DNA from: Oscillospiraceae bacterium
GTDB lineage: Bacteria > Bacillota > Clostridia > Oscillospirales > Ruminococcaceae
Length of the DNA stretch: 64,000 nt
Direction: 5' to 3'
Assembly: GCA_025757845.1 (NCBI GenBank)
Contig: CP107211.1
Span: forward strand, 186,001 to 250,000
The first letter of the stretch is position 1; every line of letters begins with the position of its first letter. The notes beneath the pieces were generated by a model. It did not search any database, was not told the DNA's origin, and was given only the letters and a program-made list of their open reading frames with translations. Positions 55,195 through 63,667 of this stretch are shown piece by piece. The position numbers and the translations under genes are program-made.

Positions 55195-56736
55195 ATGCGT
55201 GAAAGTGGAATCCTGATGCCGGTGTCCAGCCTGCCCGGCCCTTATGGAATTGGCTGCTTTGGCAAGGAAGCATTCAAATTTGTGGATTTTCTGGCCGATG
55301 CCGGGCAGAAGATCTGGCAGCTGCTGCCCCTGAGCCCCACCGGCTACGGCGACAGCCCCTATCAGAGCTGCTCCGCCTTTGCGGGCAACCCCTACTTCAT
55401 CGACCTTGATGCCCTGAAGGAAGAAGGCCTGCTCACGGCAGCCCAGCTCAAGGCAGAGCCTTGGGGCGATGACCCGAAGCAGGTGGACTACGGCACCCTG
55501 TACACCAGCCGCTACAAGGTGCTGCGCACCGCCTATGCGGCCTGGCGCAAGGCCTGCAAGGGCCTGCACGGCTGCAGCGATTACTTCCCGGATGACTACT
55601 ATGCCTTCACCCTGAGCAACGAGGCATGGCTGGAGGATTATGCCCTGTACATGGCTCTGAAAGTGGCCAACGGCATGAAGAACTGGGTGGAGTGGGAGCG
55701 CCCCTACCGCCTGCGGGACAAGGCTGCGCTGGCCGCCTTTGCTGCCGAAAACGAGGAAGAGATCGGCTTCTGGAAGTTTGTACAGTACAAGTTCAGCACC
55801 CAGTGGCAGGCCGTGAAGCAGTATGCCAACGACAAGGGTGTGCAGATCCTGGGCGATATCCCCATCTATGTCTCTGCCGACTCGGTGGATGCCTGGGTGG
55901 GCGGCAAGCTGTTCGAGCTGGATGCCGAGGGCCGTTTTGCCCGTGTGGCAGGCTGCCCGCCGGATTATTTCTCCGCCGATGGTCAGCTGTGGGGCAACCC
56001 GCTGTATAACTGGACATATCATAAACAGACTGGATATGCGTGGTGGGTCCAGCGGGTGCGCCATGCCCTGGGCATCTACGACCTGCTGCGCATTGACCAC
56101 TTCCGGGGCTTTGATACCTACTGGGCCATCCCTGCCGACAGTGCCACCGCCAAGACCGGCAAGTGGGAAAACGGCCCCGGCATGGAGCTCTTTGAGGCCC
56201 TGGAGGCTGCGCTGGGCAAGCTGCCCATCATTGCCGAGGACCTGGGCGAGCTGTTCCCCAGCGTGCGGAAGCTGCTGGCTGACAGCACCTTTCCCGGCAT
56301 GAAGGTGCTGCAGTTTGCCTTCAGCGGCGGGGATAACGAGTATCTGCCCCACAACCATGTCAAGAACAGTGTGGTCTACCCCGGCACCCACGACAACACC
56401 ACCATCACGGCCTGGTGGGAGAGCGCTGCCACCCCCAAGGAAAAGGCCACGGCGGCGGCCTACCTGCACCTGACCGGCGCACACCCTACCGCAAAGGAAG
56501 TCGCCGCCGTCAAAACGGCGGCTGCCCGCACCGCTCTGCTGCGGGCAGCCCTGGGTTCGGTGGCCGACCGTGCCATCATCCCCATGTACGACTGGCTGGG
56601 TCTGGGTGAGGAAGCGCATCTGAACACCCCGGGCAAGTTGGGCGGCAACTGGGCATGGCGTGCAGCGGCCGGTTTTGAGAGCAAAACGCTGGCAAAGACC
56701 ATTGCCGACGAGTGCAGTGTGTACTGCCGCGTCTAA
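55195..56736 (+). CDS. malQ: 4-alpha-glucanotransferase (amylomaltase, GH77)
   Basis: A 513-residue enzyme that transfers maltosyl or longer glucan chains, used in maltodextrin and glycogen metabolism. GH77 motifs occur in order: GILMPVSSLPGPYGIG at the start, SPYQSCSAFAGNPYFIDLD, LLRIDHFRGFDTYWAIP with the nucleophile aspartate, IAEDLG with the acid/base glutamate and GTHDNTTITAWW. The length is normal. GAGGAAGG lies seven bases before ATG. It is monocistronic. Confidence 0.95.
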   Translation: MRESGILMPVSSLPGPYGIGCFGKEAFKFVDFLADAGQKIWQLLPLSPTGYGDSPYQSCSAFAGNPYFIDLDALKEEGLLTAAQLKAEPWGDDPKQVDYGTLYTSRYKVLRTAYAAWRKACKGLHGCSDYFPDDYYAFTLSNEAWLEDYALYMALKVANGMKNWVEWERPYRLRDKAALAAFAAENEEEIGFWKFVQYKFSTQWQAVKQYANDKGVQILGDIPIYVSADSVDAWVGGKLFELDAEGRFARVAGCPPDYFSADGQLWGNPLYNWTYHKQTGYAWWVQRVRHALGIYDLLRIDHFRGFDTYWAIPADSATAKTGKWENGPGMELFEALEAALGKLPIIAEDLGELFPSVRKLLADSTFPGMKVLQFAFSGGDNEYLPHNHVKNSVVYPGTHDNTTITAWWESAATPKEKATAAAYLHLTGAHPTAKEVAAVKTAAARTALLRAALGSVADRAIIPMYDWLGLGEEAHLNTPGKLGGNWAWRAAAGFESKTLAKTIADECSVYCRV

Positions 56737-56813
56737 TTCCGGCGGGCACTTTGTAAATTGTTTGGCAATCTGACGAAAATGCAAAAATTCCAGTGAAAAA
56801 TTGTGCGTTCTGC

Positions 56814-56842
56814 TGGCAATGGCCCCGCCTGAATGCTATAAT
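56814..56842 (+). promoter_or_regulatory. Promoter of the degenerate GGDEF gene
   Basis: TGGCAA, 17-base spacer, TGCTATAAT. Confidence 0.6.
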
Positions 56843-56924
56843 GGCTATGAGTTCCCGGAGAGTGCCGGGAATCAGTCAGCTGCCGGTGCACGGCAGCACG
56901 ATGCATGATGATGGGGAAAATGCA

Positions 56925-57716
56925 ATGGAAAAACAATGGACCGAGCAGGATCTGCACAGTTTTGTGCAGACTGCACAGGCGGTGTTTGACAGCGTCAGCC
57001 TGACCGAAGAACAGCCGGAACCCGGCTGGCAGGACGAAAGCCTGCAGGTGGACTATGAGCTGCGCGGCGGACGGGTGGACTGCGTGCTGCACCGCATCGT
57101 GGAAGCGGACGGCAAGCGCTGGAAGCTGCAGATGTCGGCACCGCTGGCAGGCAATGTCCTGCCCGAAGAGCGCATGACGCCCCGGGAACGGGAGCTGTGC
57201 CGCGACGATATGAGCCACGATTTTCTGACCGGTGTGTATAACCGCCAGTATCTGGAGCGGGTGTTCGGCGCAAAGCTGGAACAGTGGGCCCGGCAGGGCC
57301 GTAGCGCCGCTGTGGCGCTGGTGGCTCTGGACAAGGGCCCTCAGCTCTGCGATACTTACGGCCAGCCGGTGATGGACCAGCTCCATTGCTTTGTGGGCAA
57401 CCAGTGGAAAAAGCACTTTGATACCCCGACGGAACAGGTGGTCTGTCGCCTGACCGGCAGCGTTTTTGTGGTGGGCAGCGTGGACACCACCGGCCCGCAG
57501 CTGGCGGCCCGGATGCAGGAGCTGTACGAGCAGATGCCGCACGAGTGCATCACCACCACCGGCATGATGCACCGGGTGCAGTTCACCATGAGCGGCGCGG
57601 CCGCCGGGCTGGACGAGGTGGAGGCCAAGAACTGGCCCGCCCTCTACGAGCTGTGCGATGCCCGCCTGCGCAAGGTGCAGGCTTCCGGCGGTGACCGGAT
57701 CGGCTGTGCTGAATAA
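56925..57716 (+). CDS. Degenerate GGDEF-domain protein
   Basis: A 263-residue protein. The GGDEF domain begins with DFLTGVYNRQYLERVF near residue 103, but the active-site GGDEF is replaced by LTGSVF (CRLTGSVFVVG), so cyclase activity is unlikely. The N-terminal 95 residues look like a small sensory domain. It may be a GTP or c-di-GMP binding receptor or a relic. ATG 56925 follows GGGGA; an earlier in-frame ATG lies inside the promoter region and is rejected. Confidence 0.7.
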   Translation: MEKQWTEQDLHSFVQTAQAVFDSVSLTEEQPEPGWQDESLQVDYELRGGRVDCVLHRIVEADGKRWKLQMSAPLAGNVLPEERMTPRERELCRDDMSHDFLTGVYNRQYLERVFGAKLEQWARQGRSAAVALVALDKGPQLCDTYGQPVMDQLHCFVGNQWKKHFDTPTEQVVCRLTGSVFVVGSVDTTGPQLAARMQELYEQMPHECITTTGMMHRVQFTMSGAAAGLDEVEAKNWPALYELCDARLRKVQASGGDRIGCAE

Positions 57717-57729
57717 CGATCATGTATAG

Positions 57730-57775
57730 AAAAGCCCCTTTTGGCGCACACTGGCTGCCAAAGGGGGCTTTTTGT
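57730..57775 (+). terminator. Terminator hairpin that includes the next ribosome site
   Basis: Sixteen-bp arms 57730-57745 and 57757-57772 with one G-U pair, ending in TTTTTG. The 3' arm contains AAGGGGG (57761-57767), eight bases before the next ATG. Confidence 0.75.
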
Positions 57776-58216
57776 ATGGAAAACCAGAAAAACGACAACC
57801 TCAATCTCCTGGAAGCCGTGGTGCAGAACACCGAAATGGGCAAGAACACGCTGGAACAGATCGTGCCCATGACCGACGACACCCAGTTCAAGGCGGAGCT
57901 GCTGCGCCAGCGCAACCTCTACCACCAGCTCAATCAGGAGGCCCACACCGCCATGGAAGCCTGCGGCGGCACCGCCCAGGGCCAGAGCGCCATGGCAAAA
58001 TTCAACACGAAGATGGGCATCAGCATGAAGACCCTGACCGACAAGTCCACCCGCAACCTGGCCGAGATGCTGACCCAGGGCAGCGGCATGGGAGTGGTGG
58101 ACTGCGTGAAGGCACAGAAGGACTACCCCAATGCCGCACCCGGCACCAAGCGCCTTGCCCAGCGGCTGATGGAATTTGAAGAGGACAACCGCGTCCGGCT
58201 GGAACAGTTTTTGTAA
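57776..58216 (+). CDS. Hypothetical helical protein
   Basis: A 146-residue, probably all-helical soluble protein, with long amphipathic stretches around 5-50, 60-95 and 120-146. The layout is ferritin-like or DUF2383-like, but metal ligands are not clear and I do not assign a family. Start 57776 uses the AAGGGGG site hidden in the preceding hairpin. It follows the degenerate GGDEF gene by 59 bases. Function unknown. Confidence 0.65.
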   Translation: MENQKNDNLNLLEAVVQNTEMGKNTLEQIVPMTDDTQFKAELLRQRNLYHQLNQEAHTAMEACGGTAQGQSAMAKFNTKMGISMKTLTDKSTRNLAEMLTQGSGMGVVDCVKAQKDYPNAAPGTKRLAQRLMEFEEDNRVRLEQFL

Positions 58217-58236
58217 GAAACGTTACCTGGCTGTGG

Positions 58237-58463
58237 GCCGGGAGTTTCTCCGAGGACCGTCCGCTGGGGTGGGACCCTGTTGCCCGTCAGGGCAATAGGG
58301 CGGGCGATGGAATGGCCTGCAACAGCAACGACTGCTGCCAGTGGCAGAAACAGGGAGTTGCTGTTGGGGCAGTGGCCAGCAGGGTGCAAGGCTCGTTCAA
58401 GAGCCGACGCAGCCGCTGGGTGCCACAACCCGTTTTTCGTGTCCGAGGAGAAAGCTACCGGGA
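58237..58463. repeat. Two-copy structured element, copy 2
   Basis: About 227 bp with closing arms 58238-58257 and 58441-58462. It shares the core of copy 1 but has an extra 110-base middle with hairpins CAACAGCAAC/GTTGCTGTTG, CTGCC/GGCAG and GGCTC/GAGCC. The core hairpin reads TTGCCC-GTCA-GGGCAA, against TTGCC-GTAA-GGCAA in copy 1, a compensatory change. No gene lies in 58217-58555. Confidence 0.75.
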
Positions 58464-58498
58464 CGCGGCCAACATTGGGCGTGTCACGTCAGCAACAC

Positions 58499-58536
58499 AA
58501 AACCCCGGCAGGGCCTGTTGAGCCTGCCGGGGTTTT
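58499..58536. terminator. Terminator facing both the element and mtnN
   Basis: Fourteen-bp stem AAAACCCCGGCAGG/CCTGCCGGGGTTTT; A- and T-rich ends allow use on both strands. Confidence 0.85.
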
Positions 58537-58555
58537 CATCTGGAAAAGCTGAAAA

Positions 58556-59239
58556 TCAGAGTGCTTCCACCATGGCGGCCACGATCTTCGTGGCGGTGGC
58601 AACGTACTCTGCGATGCTGAACTTCTTGACCACCAGCACCTCGTGGCCGTCCTCGTCGGCGTTGTCGCTCATGGCGCGCAGGATGACGCAGGGCACGCCG
58701 TTCTTGGCGGCGATCTGGCTCACGGCTGCACCTTCCATCTCCACGCAGTCCGGGGCGCACTTGGCCTCGATGGCGGCCTTGGTGGCGCTGTCGCCCACAA
58801 ACAGGTCGCCGGTGGCGATCTTGCCCACCAGTGCCTTGACACCGGCCTCGGCACAGGCCTTTTCGGCGGCGGCGATCAGCTCCGGGTCACCGGTATATTC
58901 CTTCTGATACGGCGGGTTCTGGCAGATCATGTCCAGCTGGGCGTCGTGGTACAGCACGGTCTTGCCGATGACCACGTCGCCGATGCCGATCTTCGAGGTC
59001 ATGTTGCCTGCAATGCCGGAGAAGATGATCTTCTCGGCACCGAACTTGGTGATGAGCACCTGGGTGGTGGCGGCGGCGTTGGCCTTGCCCATGCCGGCAC
59101 AGCACACCACCACCTGCTTGCCTGCCAGCGTGCCCTTGTGGTACTCCACGCCGCCGTAGGGTTCCACGGTGACGTTTTCCAAGCGGGCACACAGCTGATC
59201 GACCTCATCGGGCATTGCGCCCATAATACCAAAAATCAT
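58556..59239 (-). CDS. mtnN: 5'-methylthioadenosine/S-adenosylhomocysteine nucleosidase
   Basis: A 227-residue enzyme that removes adenine from MTA and SAH, in methionine salvage and quorum-signal precursor formation. Family marks are GIMGAMPDEV (acidic residue E12), SGIAGN, VEMEGAAVSQ with the ribose-binding glutamate, and the catalytic aspartate in MSDNAD. The length is normal. AAGGAG in the ychF end gives the start. It lies ten bases after ychF, forming an operon. Confidence 0.95.
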   Translation of the reverse strand: MIFGIMGAMPDEVDQLCARLENVTVEPYGGVEYHKGTLAGKQVVVCCAGMGKANAAATTQVLITKFGAEKIIFSGIAGNMTSKIGIGDVVIGKTVLYHDAQLDMICQNPPYQKEYTGDPELIAAAEKACAEAGVKALVGKIATGDLFVGDSATKAAIEAKCAPDCVEMEGAAVSQIAAKNGVPCVILRAMSDNADEDGHEVLVVKKFSIAEYVATATKIVAAMVEAL

Positions 59240-59249
59240 AGAACTCTCC

Positions 59250-60383
59250 TTACACGTTGAACAGGAACTCGATGACGTCGCCGTCGTTCACGACGTACTC
59301 CTTGCCTTCGGTGCGCTGCAGGCCCTTGGCCTTGACGGCGGCGTAGTCGAAGTTGTTGGCTTCCAGATCCTTGTAGCCGATGACGCTGGCGCGGATGAAG
59401 CCGCGCTCAAAATCGCTGTGGATCTTGCCGGCAGCCTGCGGGGCCTTGGTGCCCTTGCGGATGGTCCAGGCGCGGCACTCCTTCTTGCCGTCGGTCAGGA
59501 AGGAGATCAGGCCCAGCAGGTCGTAGCTGGCGGTGATCAGGTTGTCCAGGCCGCTGGCCTCGATGCCCATCTCAGCCAGGAATTCCTTCTTCTCCTCGGG
59601 GGAGTAGTCGGCAATGTCCTCTTCGGTCTTGGCGCAGATGGGGATGTAGCGGGCGCCCTCTTCCTTGGCGCGGGCGGCCACCAGCGGAACATACTTATTG
59701 TTCTCGATGCCCTCCATCAGGTCATCCTCGCCCACGTTGCAGGCGTACAGCACCGGCTTTGCGCTCAGCAGGCCCATCTCGTGCAGCACAGCCTGCTGCT
59801 CGGCGTCACCCTCGTCAAAGTCGAAGCTGCGGGCGGGCTTGCCGGCGCTCAGGTGGTCGGCAAGCTGCTGCAGCCAGGCGGCCTCGGCGGCGGCACCCTT
59901 GTTGTTGCCGCTCTTGGCGGCCTTGGCCATGCGGCCGGCGCGGTTCTGCACCACTTCCAGGTCGGACAGGATCAGCTCGTAGTCGATGGCGTCAATGTCC
60001 GAGATGGGGTCCACGGCCTCGGCCTTGGAGACGTCCTCCACCACATGGATGATGTTGTCGTCGTCAAAGCAGCGCACCACATGCACGATGGCGTCGCACT
60101 CGCGGATGTGGCCCAGGAACTTGTTGCCCAGGCCGGCACCCTGGCTGGCACCCTTCACCAGACCGGCGATGTCCACGAACTCCACGATGGCGGGGGTTTT
60201 TTTGTTGGTCTGCCAGATCTCTGCCAGCTTGTCCAGACGTTTGTCCGGCACGGCCACGATGCCGCTGTTGGGCTCGATGGTGCAGAAAGGATAGTTGGCC
60301 GCCTCCGCGTTCTTGGTGGAGGTGATGGCGTTGAACAGGGTGGACTTGCCGACGTTCGGCAGGCCGACGATACCTAATTTCAT
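59250..60383 (-). CDS. ychF: Redox-regulated ATPase YchF
   Basis: A 377-residue Obg-family protein that binds ATP rather than GTP. GLPNVGKSTLFN is at residues 6-17, switch FVDIAGLVKGA near 65, and NxxE replaces NKxD (YACNVGEDD). A TGS domain with GYKDLEANNFDY and a C-terminal VVNDGDVIEFLF ends it. It is first in the ychF-mtnN operon. An integrative element ends 122 bases upstream of its start. Confidence 0.95.
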   Translation of the reverse strand: MKLGIVGLPNVGKSTLFNAITSTKNAEAANYPFCTIEPNSGIVAVPDKRLDKLAEIWQTNKKTPAIVEFVDIAGLVKGASQGAGLGNKFLGHIRECDAIVHVVRCFDDDNIIHVVEDVSKAEAVDPISDIDAIDYELILSDLEVVQNRAGRMAKAAKSGNNKGAAAEAAWLQQLADHLSAGKPARSFDFDEGDAEQQAVLHEMGLLSAKPVLYACNVGEDDLMEGIENNKYVPLVAARAKEEGARYIPICAKTEEDIADYSPEEKKEFLAEMGIEASGLDNLITASYDLLGLISFLTDGKKECRAWTIRKGTKAPQAAGKIHSDFERGFIRASVIGYKDLEANNFDYAAVKAKGLQRTEGKEYVVNDGDVIEFLFNV

Positions 60384-60505
60384 TTTTATGATTTCTCCTT
60401 TTATGATGTAGATGATAAACAGCTATATTGTACGGATATAAGTTGTTTTTTTGTGAAAACTGAATTTGGCGTTGGGTGGGCAGATCGGATTCACTCACCC
60501 TTTTC

Positions 60506-61702
60506 TCACCCTTTTTGTGCTTCCTGCGCCTTTGCGAACTGCGCTACGGCCTTTTTCATAGAATCGTCTGTTACATGAACATAGCGGTTCATGGTGGTCG
60601 TGATACTGGCGTGACCCAGCAGCTTTTGCAGAACTTTGGGCTGCATTCCGCTTTCAATGGCGCGGGTGGCGTATGTATGACGCAGAGCGTGCATACAGAA
60701 TCGCTCGATCCCTGCATCGTCGCACAGCTTGTAGAGGTGAGTGTCGTAGGAGCTGTTCTTGGCAGGCATTCCGGTGCGCCAGTTGATGAACACCAGATCA
60801 CGCATAACCAACTTTCGCTTCTGACCAGTCTTACGATCCATAAAGGTCAGGACAGTGGACAGGTCTTTCGATTCCTTGCGGTATTCTCTGGTGTCATAGA
60901 TTTCCCGCAGGATGTCGTAAGCGGTGTCGGTCAGAGGAATGGTGCGGTAGCTAGATTCCGTTTTCGGAGGGCCAGCACGCCACACGCCCTGCTTGTGACG
61001 ATACTCCAAAGTTTTGTTGACGGTCAGAGTATGCTTTTCCCAATCAATAGCATCCCATGTCAGACCGATCATTTCACCAGTGCGTAAGCCTGTTTCCAGA
61101 ATCAGCGCATACTGAGCGTAGTTATGGGAATGCTTGGCAGCATCCAAAAACTGTTTCTGCTCAGCTACGGTCAAAAAGTGGATATCATCAGGTGCACGAA
61201 CGGGCTTTGTGTAGCGGACACCGTCCATTGGGTGTTTGGCAATGAGGTCGTTCTCTCTGGCGCTTTTGAAGAACGTACCCATTGTCATATAGGTCTGCCG
61301 AATGGTTGAACCGGCGTAGTCGTCCTCCATGGCGTTCAAAATCCGCTGACAGTCGATCTGCTTGACATCGCGCAACAGCATAGAACCGATGAATGGCTGG
61401 ATGTTGTGCTCGTATCGCTCCCGATAATTCCGAACAGTGTTCGGAGCACGGTTGCCAACGACATCCTTGGCCCATTGATTGAACCATGCGTCCACCGTCA
61501 TATTGGGCGATACCACAGTTTGACTTTCAGGGTGTAAGCGTAGATAGAGCTGTTCCTGTCGCCAATTCTTGGCTTCTGGAAGGGTCTTGAAGCAGCGTTC
61601 CTCACGCTCACCGCGATAATTTCGGCAACGGGCATAGTACAGACCGTCTTTTCGCTGACCAAGCCCTTTTCCGAGTTGTTTTCCTTTAAGACTTTTGCCC
61701 AT
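60506..61702 (-). CDS. Tyrosine recombinase (integrase)
   Basis: A 398-residue integrase. The N-terminal 65 residues form an arm-type DNA-binding domain (GLGQRKDGLYYARCRNYRG), about 70-165 the SAM-like core-binding domain, and the rest the catalytic domain with R in TGLRTGE, HALRHTYATR, LGHAS and nucleophile Y in MNRYVHV. All catalytic residues are present. Start 61702 has AAAGGAG eight bases upstream. With the adjacent excisionase it marks the left end of an integrative element. Confidence 0.94.
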   Translation of the reverse strand: MGKSLKGKQLGKGLGQRKDGLYYARCRNYRGEREERCFKTLPEAKNWRQEQLYLRLHPESQTVVSPNMTVDAWFNQWAKDVVGNRAPNTVRNYRERYEHNIQPFIGSMLLRDVKQIDCQRILNAMEDDYAGSTIRQTYMTMGTFFKSARENDLIAKHPMDGVRYTKPVRAPDDIHFLTVAEQKQFLDAAKHSHNYAQYALILETGLRTGEMIGLTWDAIDWEKHTLTVNKTLEYRHKQGVWRAGPPKTESSYRTIPLTDTAYDILREIYDTREYRKESKDLSTVLTFMDRKTGQKRKLVMRDLVFINWRTGMPAKNSSYDTHLYKLCDDAGIERFCMHALRHTYATRAIESGMQPKVLQKLLGHASITTTMNRYVHVTDDSMKKAVAQFAKAQEAQKG

Positions 61703-61802
61703 GTTTGCGGCTCCTTTCGAGATAAAAAGAGCCCACACAACACATTTTATTGTATCATGCGGGCGTAGTTTATGCAAGCCCTTCAGCGGGCGTTATAGGG
61801 TA

Positions 61803-62108
61803 TCAGATGGCGTATTGCTCGTCCAGAAATTCCTCAAACTTCTTCCGCTTGATGAGTTTCTTAGCCCCCACGAACACAACGAACTTGCACCCATCCTGCA
61901 AGGCAAGCTCGGAAATGCGGTTTTGCCCTACACCAAAATAGGCAGCAGCCTCTGGAATCGTCAACAACCACTTTTCATTGAGCGGCACGAACAGGACGGA
62001 TTTTTTGATGGATGTATCGGTGTTCGGAAAGGGAATCGGTTCCGAGTTGAGATCGGCTGCAAAATTGGAAACAGCGGTGGACATGTTGATGTTGGTATGA
62101 GTGCTCAT
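61803..62108 (-). CDS. Excisionase, Tn916 Xis-like
   Basis: A 101-residue protein. The C-terminal 60 residues are a MerR-type winged helix (LTIPEAAAYFGVGQNRISELA...KRKKFEEFLDEQYAI), the pattern of Tn916-type excisionase; the N-terminal 40 residues look disordered. AGGAGG lies nine bases before ATG. The integrase follows 100 bases downstream. The pair would control excision. Confidence 0.88.
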   Translation of the reverse strand: MSTHTNINMSTAVSNFAADLNSEPIPFPNTDTSIKKSVLFVPLNEKWLLTIPEAAAYFGVGQNRISELALQDGCKFVVFVGAKKLIKRKKFEEFLDEQYAI

Positions 62109-62194
62109 AGTGTTTTCCTCCTGAGATTAAAATTGAATGCGAAGCGGATTGCTTCATGATAAGCATATCTGCTTGAATTAGCGTACATTTTGCC

Positions 62195-63649
62195 TTATGG
62201 TGTGATAAGCGCTTGAAAGGAAATCTGCGCATCATCCTGTTGAATCAGTGAACTGAAATCCATGTTCGGGTAAGAAAAGGTTGCCGGTTGCACTTGTGCT
62301 GGTGGCCAAGAACAGTTATAATTACCGTAATACGAGTTCATAGGAACGGGTGTAAAAACGGCAGATCGAAGCAGCTGCATTTGCTGGGATTGACTTTGCT
62401 CTTGTGGAGCAGAAGATTCATCACGAAGATGCAGCGGTTCAATGGAAGGCTCCGAAGGCGAATCCGGCAGCAGAGGACAGGCGTTCTCCGTTACGGTTTC
62501 CGATTTGCTGGGAGCGGCTTCTTCATCGTCACAGTCATCAAGAGCGTCCAACGGCAGAAGAAGATCAATCTGCGCTGGGGGCAGAATTGGCTCGGCATCA
62601 GAAGGCTTCGGAATCGCCAGCGGGCCATTGGCAGGAACGACATCCTCTGGTGACTTACTATGGACGACCAGTGGCTTGGTAGTCGGCGTATCAGAATCAC
62701 CTACATAAACTGGGCCGGAGACCATGAACTCACCAACCTGAAGACTCTTTAGTATGGAAGTCAACTTGGTTCCACCTGACGAACTAATGAAACGGGCACA
62801 CATACGAACCTCATCATCCGCAGGTTGGAAATACATAGCGTACTTGCACTGCTGAAGCAAAATCCGTTGCTCAGCCTTGAAATTACGGATGCTTTGAGCA
62901 ACCAGCAAGGAGCATAACCCATATTTGCGACCCTCGTTGAGAATTTTTCCCAGTGCACTTGTTTGGTGCAATGGGAAGTTACTCAATTCATCCAAGTACA
63001 GAAAAGTGGGTGGGAAATCCTCGTGAGTTGCTTCTCGTAACAGTGCTGCAAAAACTACCTCTTCAACGATGTGTTGCGTGGATGGCGGAAACGAACCTAA
63101 TTCCAGCAAGGTGATGCCGGAGAGAATCTCGAAATCGCCATTCTCGAAAAACTTCTGTCCCCATAAAGGAGTCAAGGCTTTTTCCAAACCGGGTGCAGCG
63201 TGTGACCGGGAATTCTGGATTTCTAGGTGTAATCGTTCCAATGCTTCATCCGAGGCAGGTGAATCACGGAGAGCCTTTTCTAGTAGGGATATCAGTAACG
63301 GCTTTTGCCCATCTGATAGCCTGATAACGGATGCAACCGTATCAACGAAAGATGCAGCGGCATCTGCTGGATTTGCTGATGTTCCAAACAAATGCAGCTT
63401 GATTGGCTTTTGAGACACATCCTGACGATGTACATAAGGCTCTAAGTCTGCTGGCAGGGACACGGCGTGACGGTGATCTATGACTACGATCCGAACACCT
63501 GACTCCAGCAGCCCCCTTATAATATCGTAGGAAAGAGTAGACTTTCCTACGCCGCTTTTTCCACAGATAAAAATGGAAGCGTTCCCTTCCTTGAGTTTTT
63601 CGATGATTGTAACAGCTTTTTGATAGGTAGAGCCTATTTTCAACTTCAT
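62195..63649 (-). CDS. HerA/TraG-like P-loop ATPase
   Basis: A 484-residue protein. Walker A GKSGVGKST is at residues 30-38, Walker B FLYLDELSNF near 220, followed by an arginine/glutamine segment LVAQSIRNFKAEQR, the layout of HerA/FtsK/VirD4 ATPases with a DELSN signature. After about residue 330 a proline-, glutamine- and acid-rich tail of about 150 residues has no fold I recognise. No transmembrane helix is present, unlike classical coupling proteins. AGGAGG precedes ATG. It is 18 bases after the upstream gene, so they are an operon. It may load or pump the element's DNA. Confidence 0.8.
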   Translation of the reverse strand: MKLKIGSTYQKAVTIIEKLKEGNASIFICGKSGVGKSTLSYDIIRGLLESGVRIVVIDHRHAVSLPADLEPYVHRQDVSQKPIKLHLFGTSANPADAAASFVDTVASVIRLSDGQKPLLISLLEKALRDSPASDEALERLHLEIQNSRSHAAPGLEKALTPLWGQKFFENGDFEILSGITLLELGSFPPSTQHIVEEVVFAALLREATHEDFPPTFLYLDELSNFPLHQTSALGKILNEGRKYGLCSLLVAQSIRNFKAEQRILLQQCKYAMYFQPADDEVRMCARFISSSGGTKLTSILKSLQVGEFMVSGPVYVGDSDTPTTKPLVVHSKSPEDVVPANGPLAIPKPSDAEPILPPAQIDLLLPLDALDDCDDEEAAPSKSETVTENACPLLPDSPSEPSIEPLHLRDESSAPQEQSQSQQMQLLRSAVFTPVPMNSYYGNYNCSWPPAQVQPATFSYPNMDFSSLIQQDDAQISFQALITP

Positions 63650-63667
63650 GGTTCCGTTCCTCCTGCT

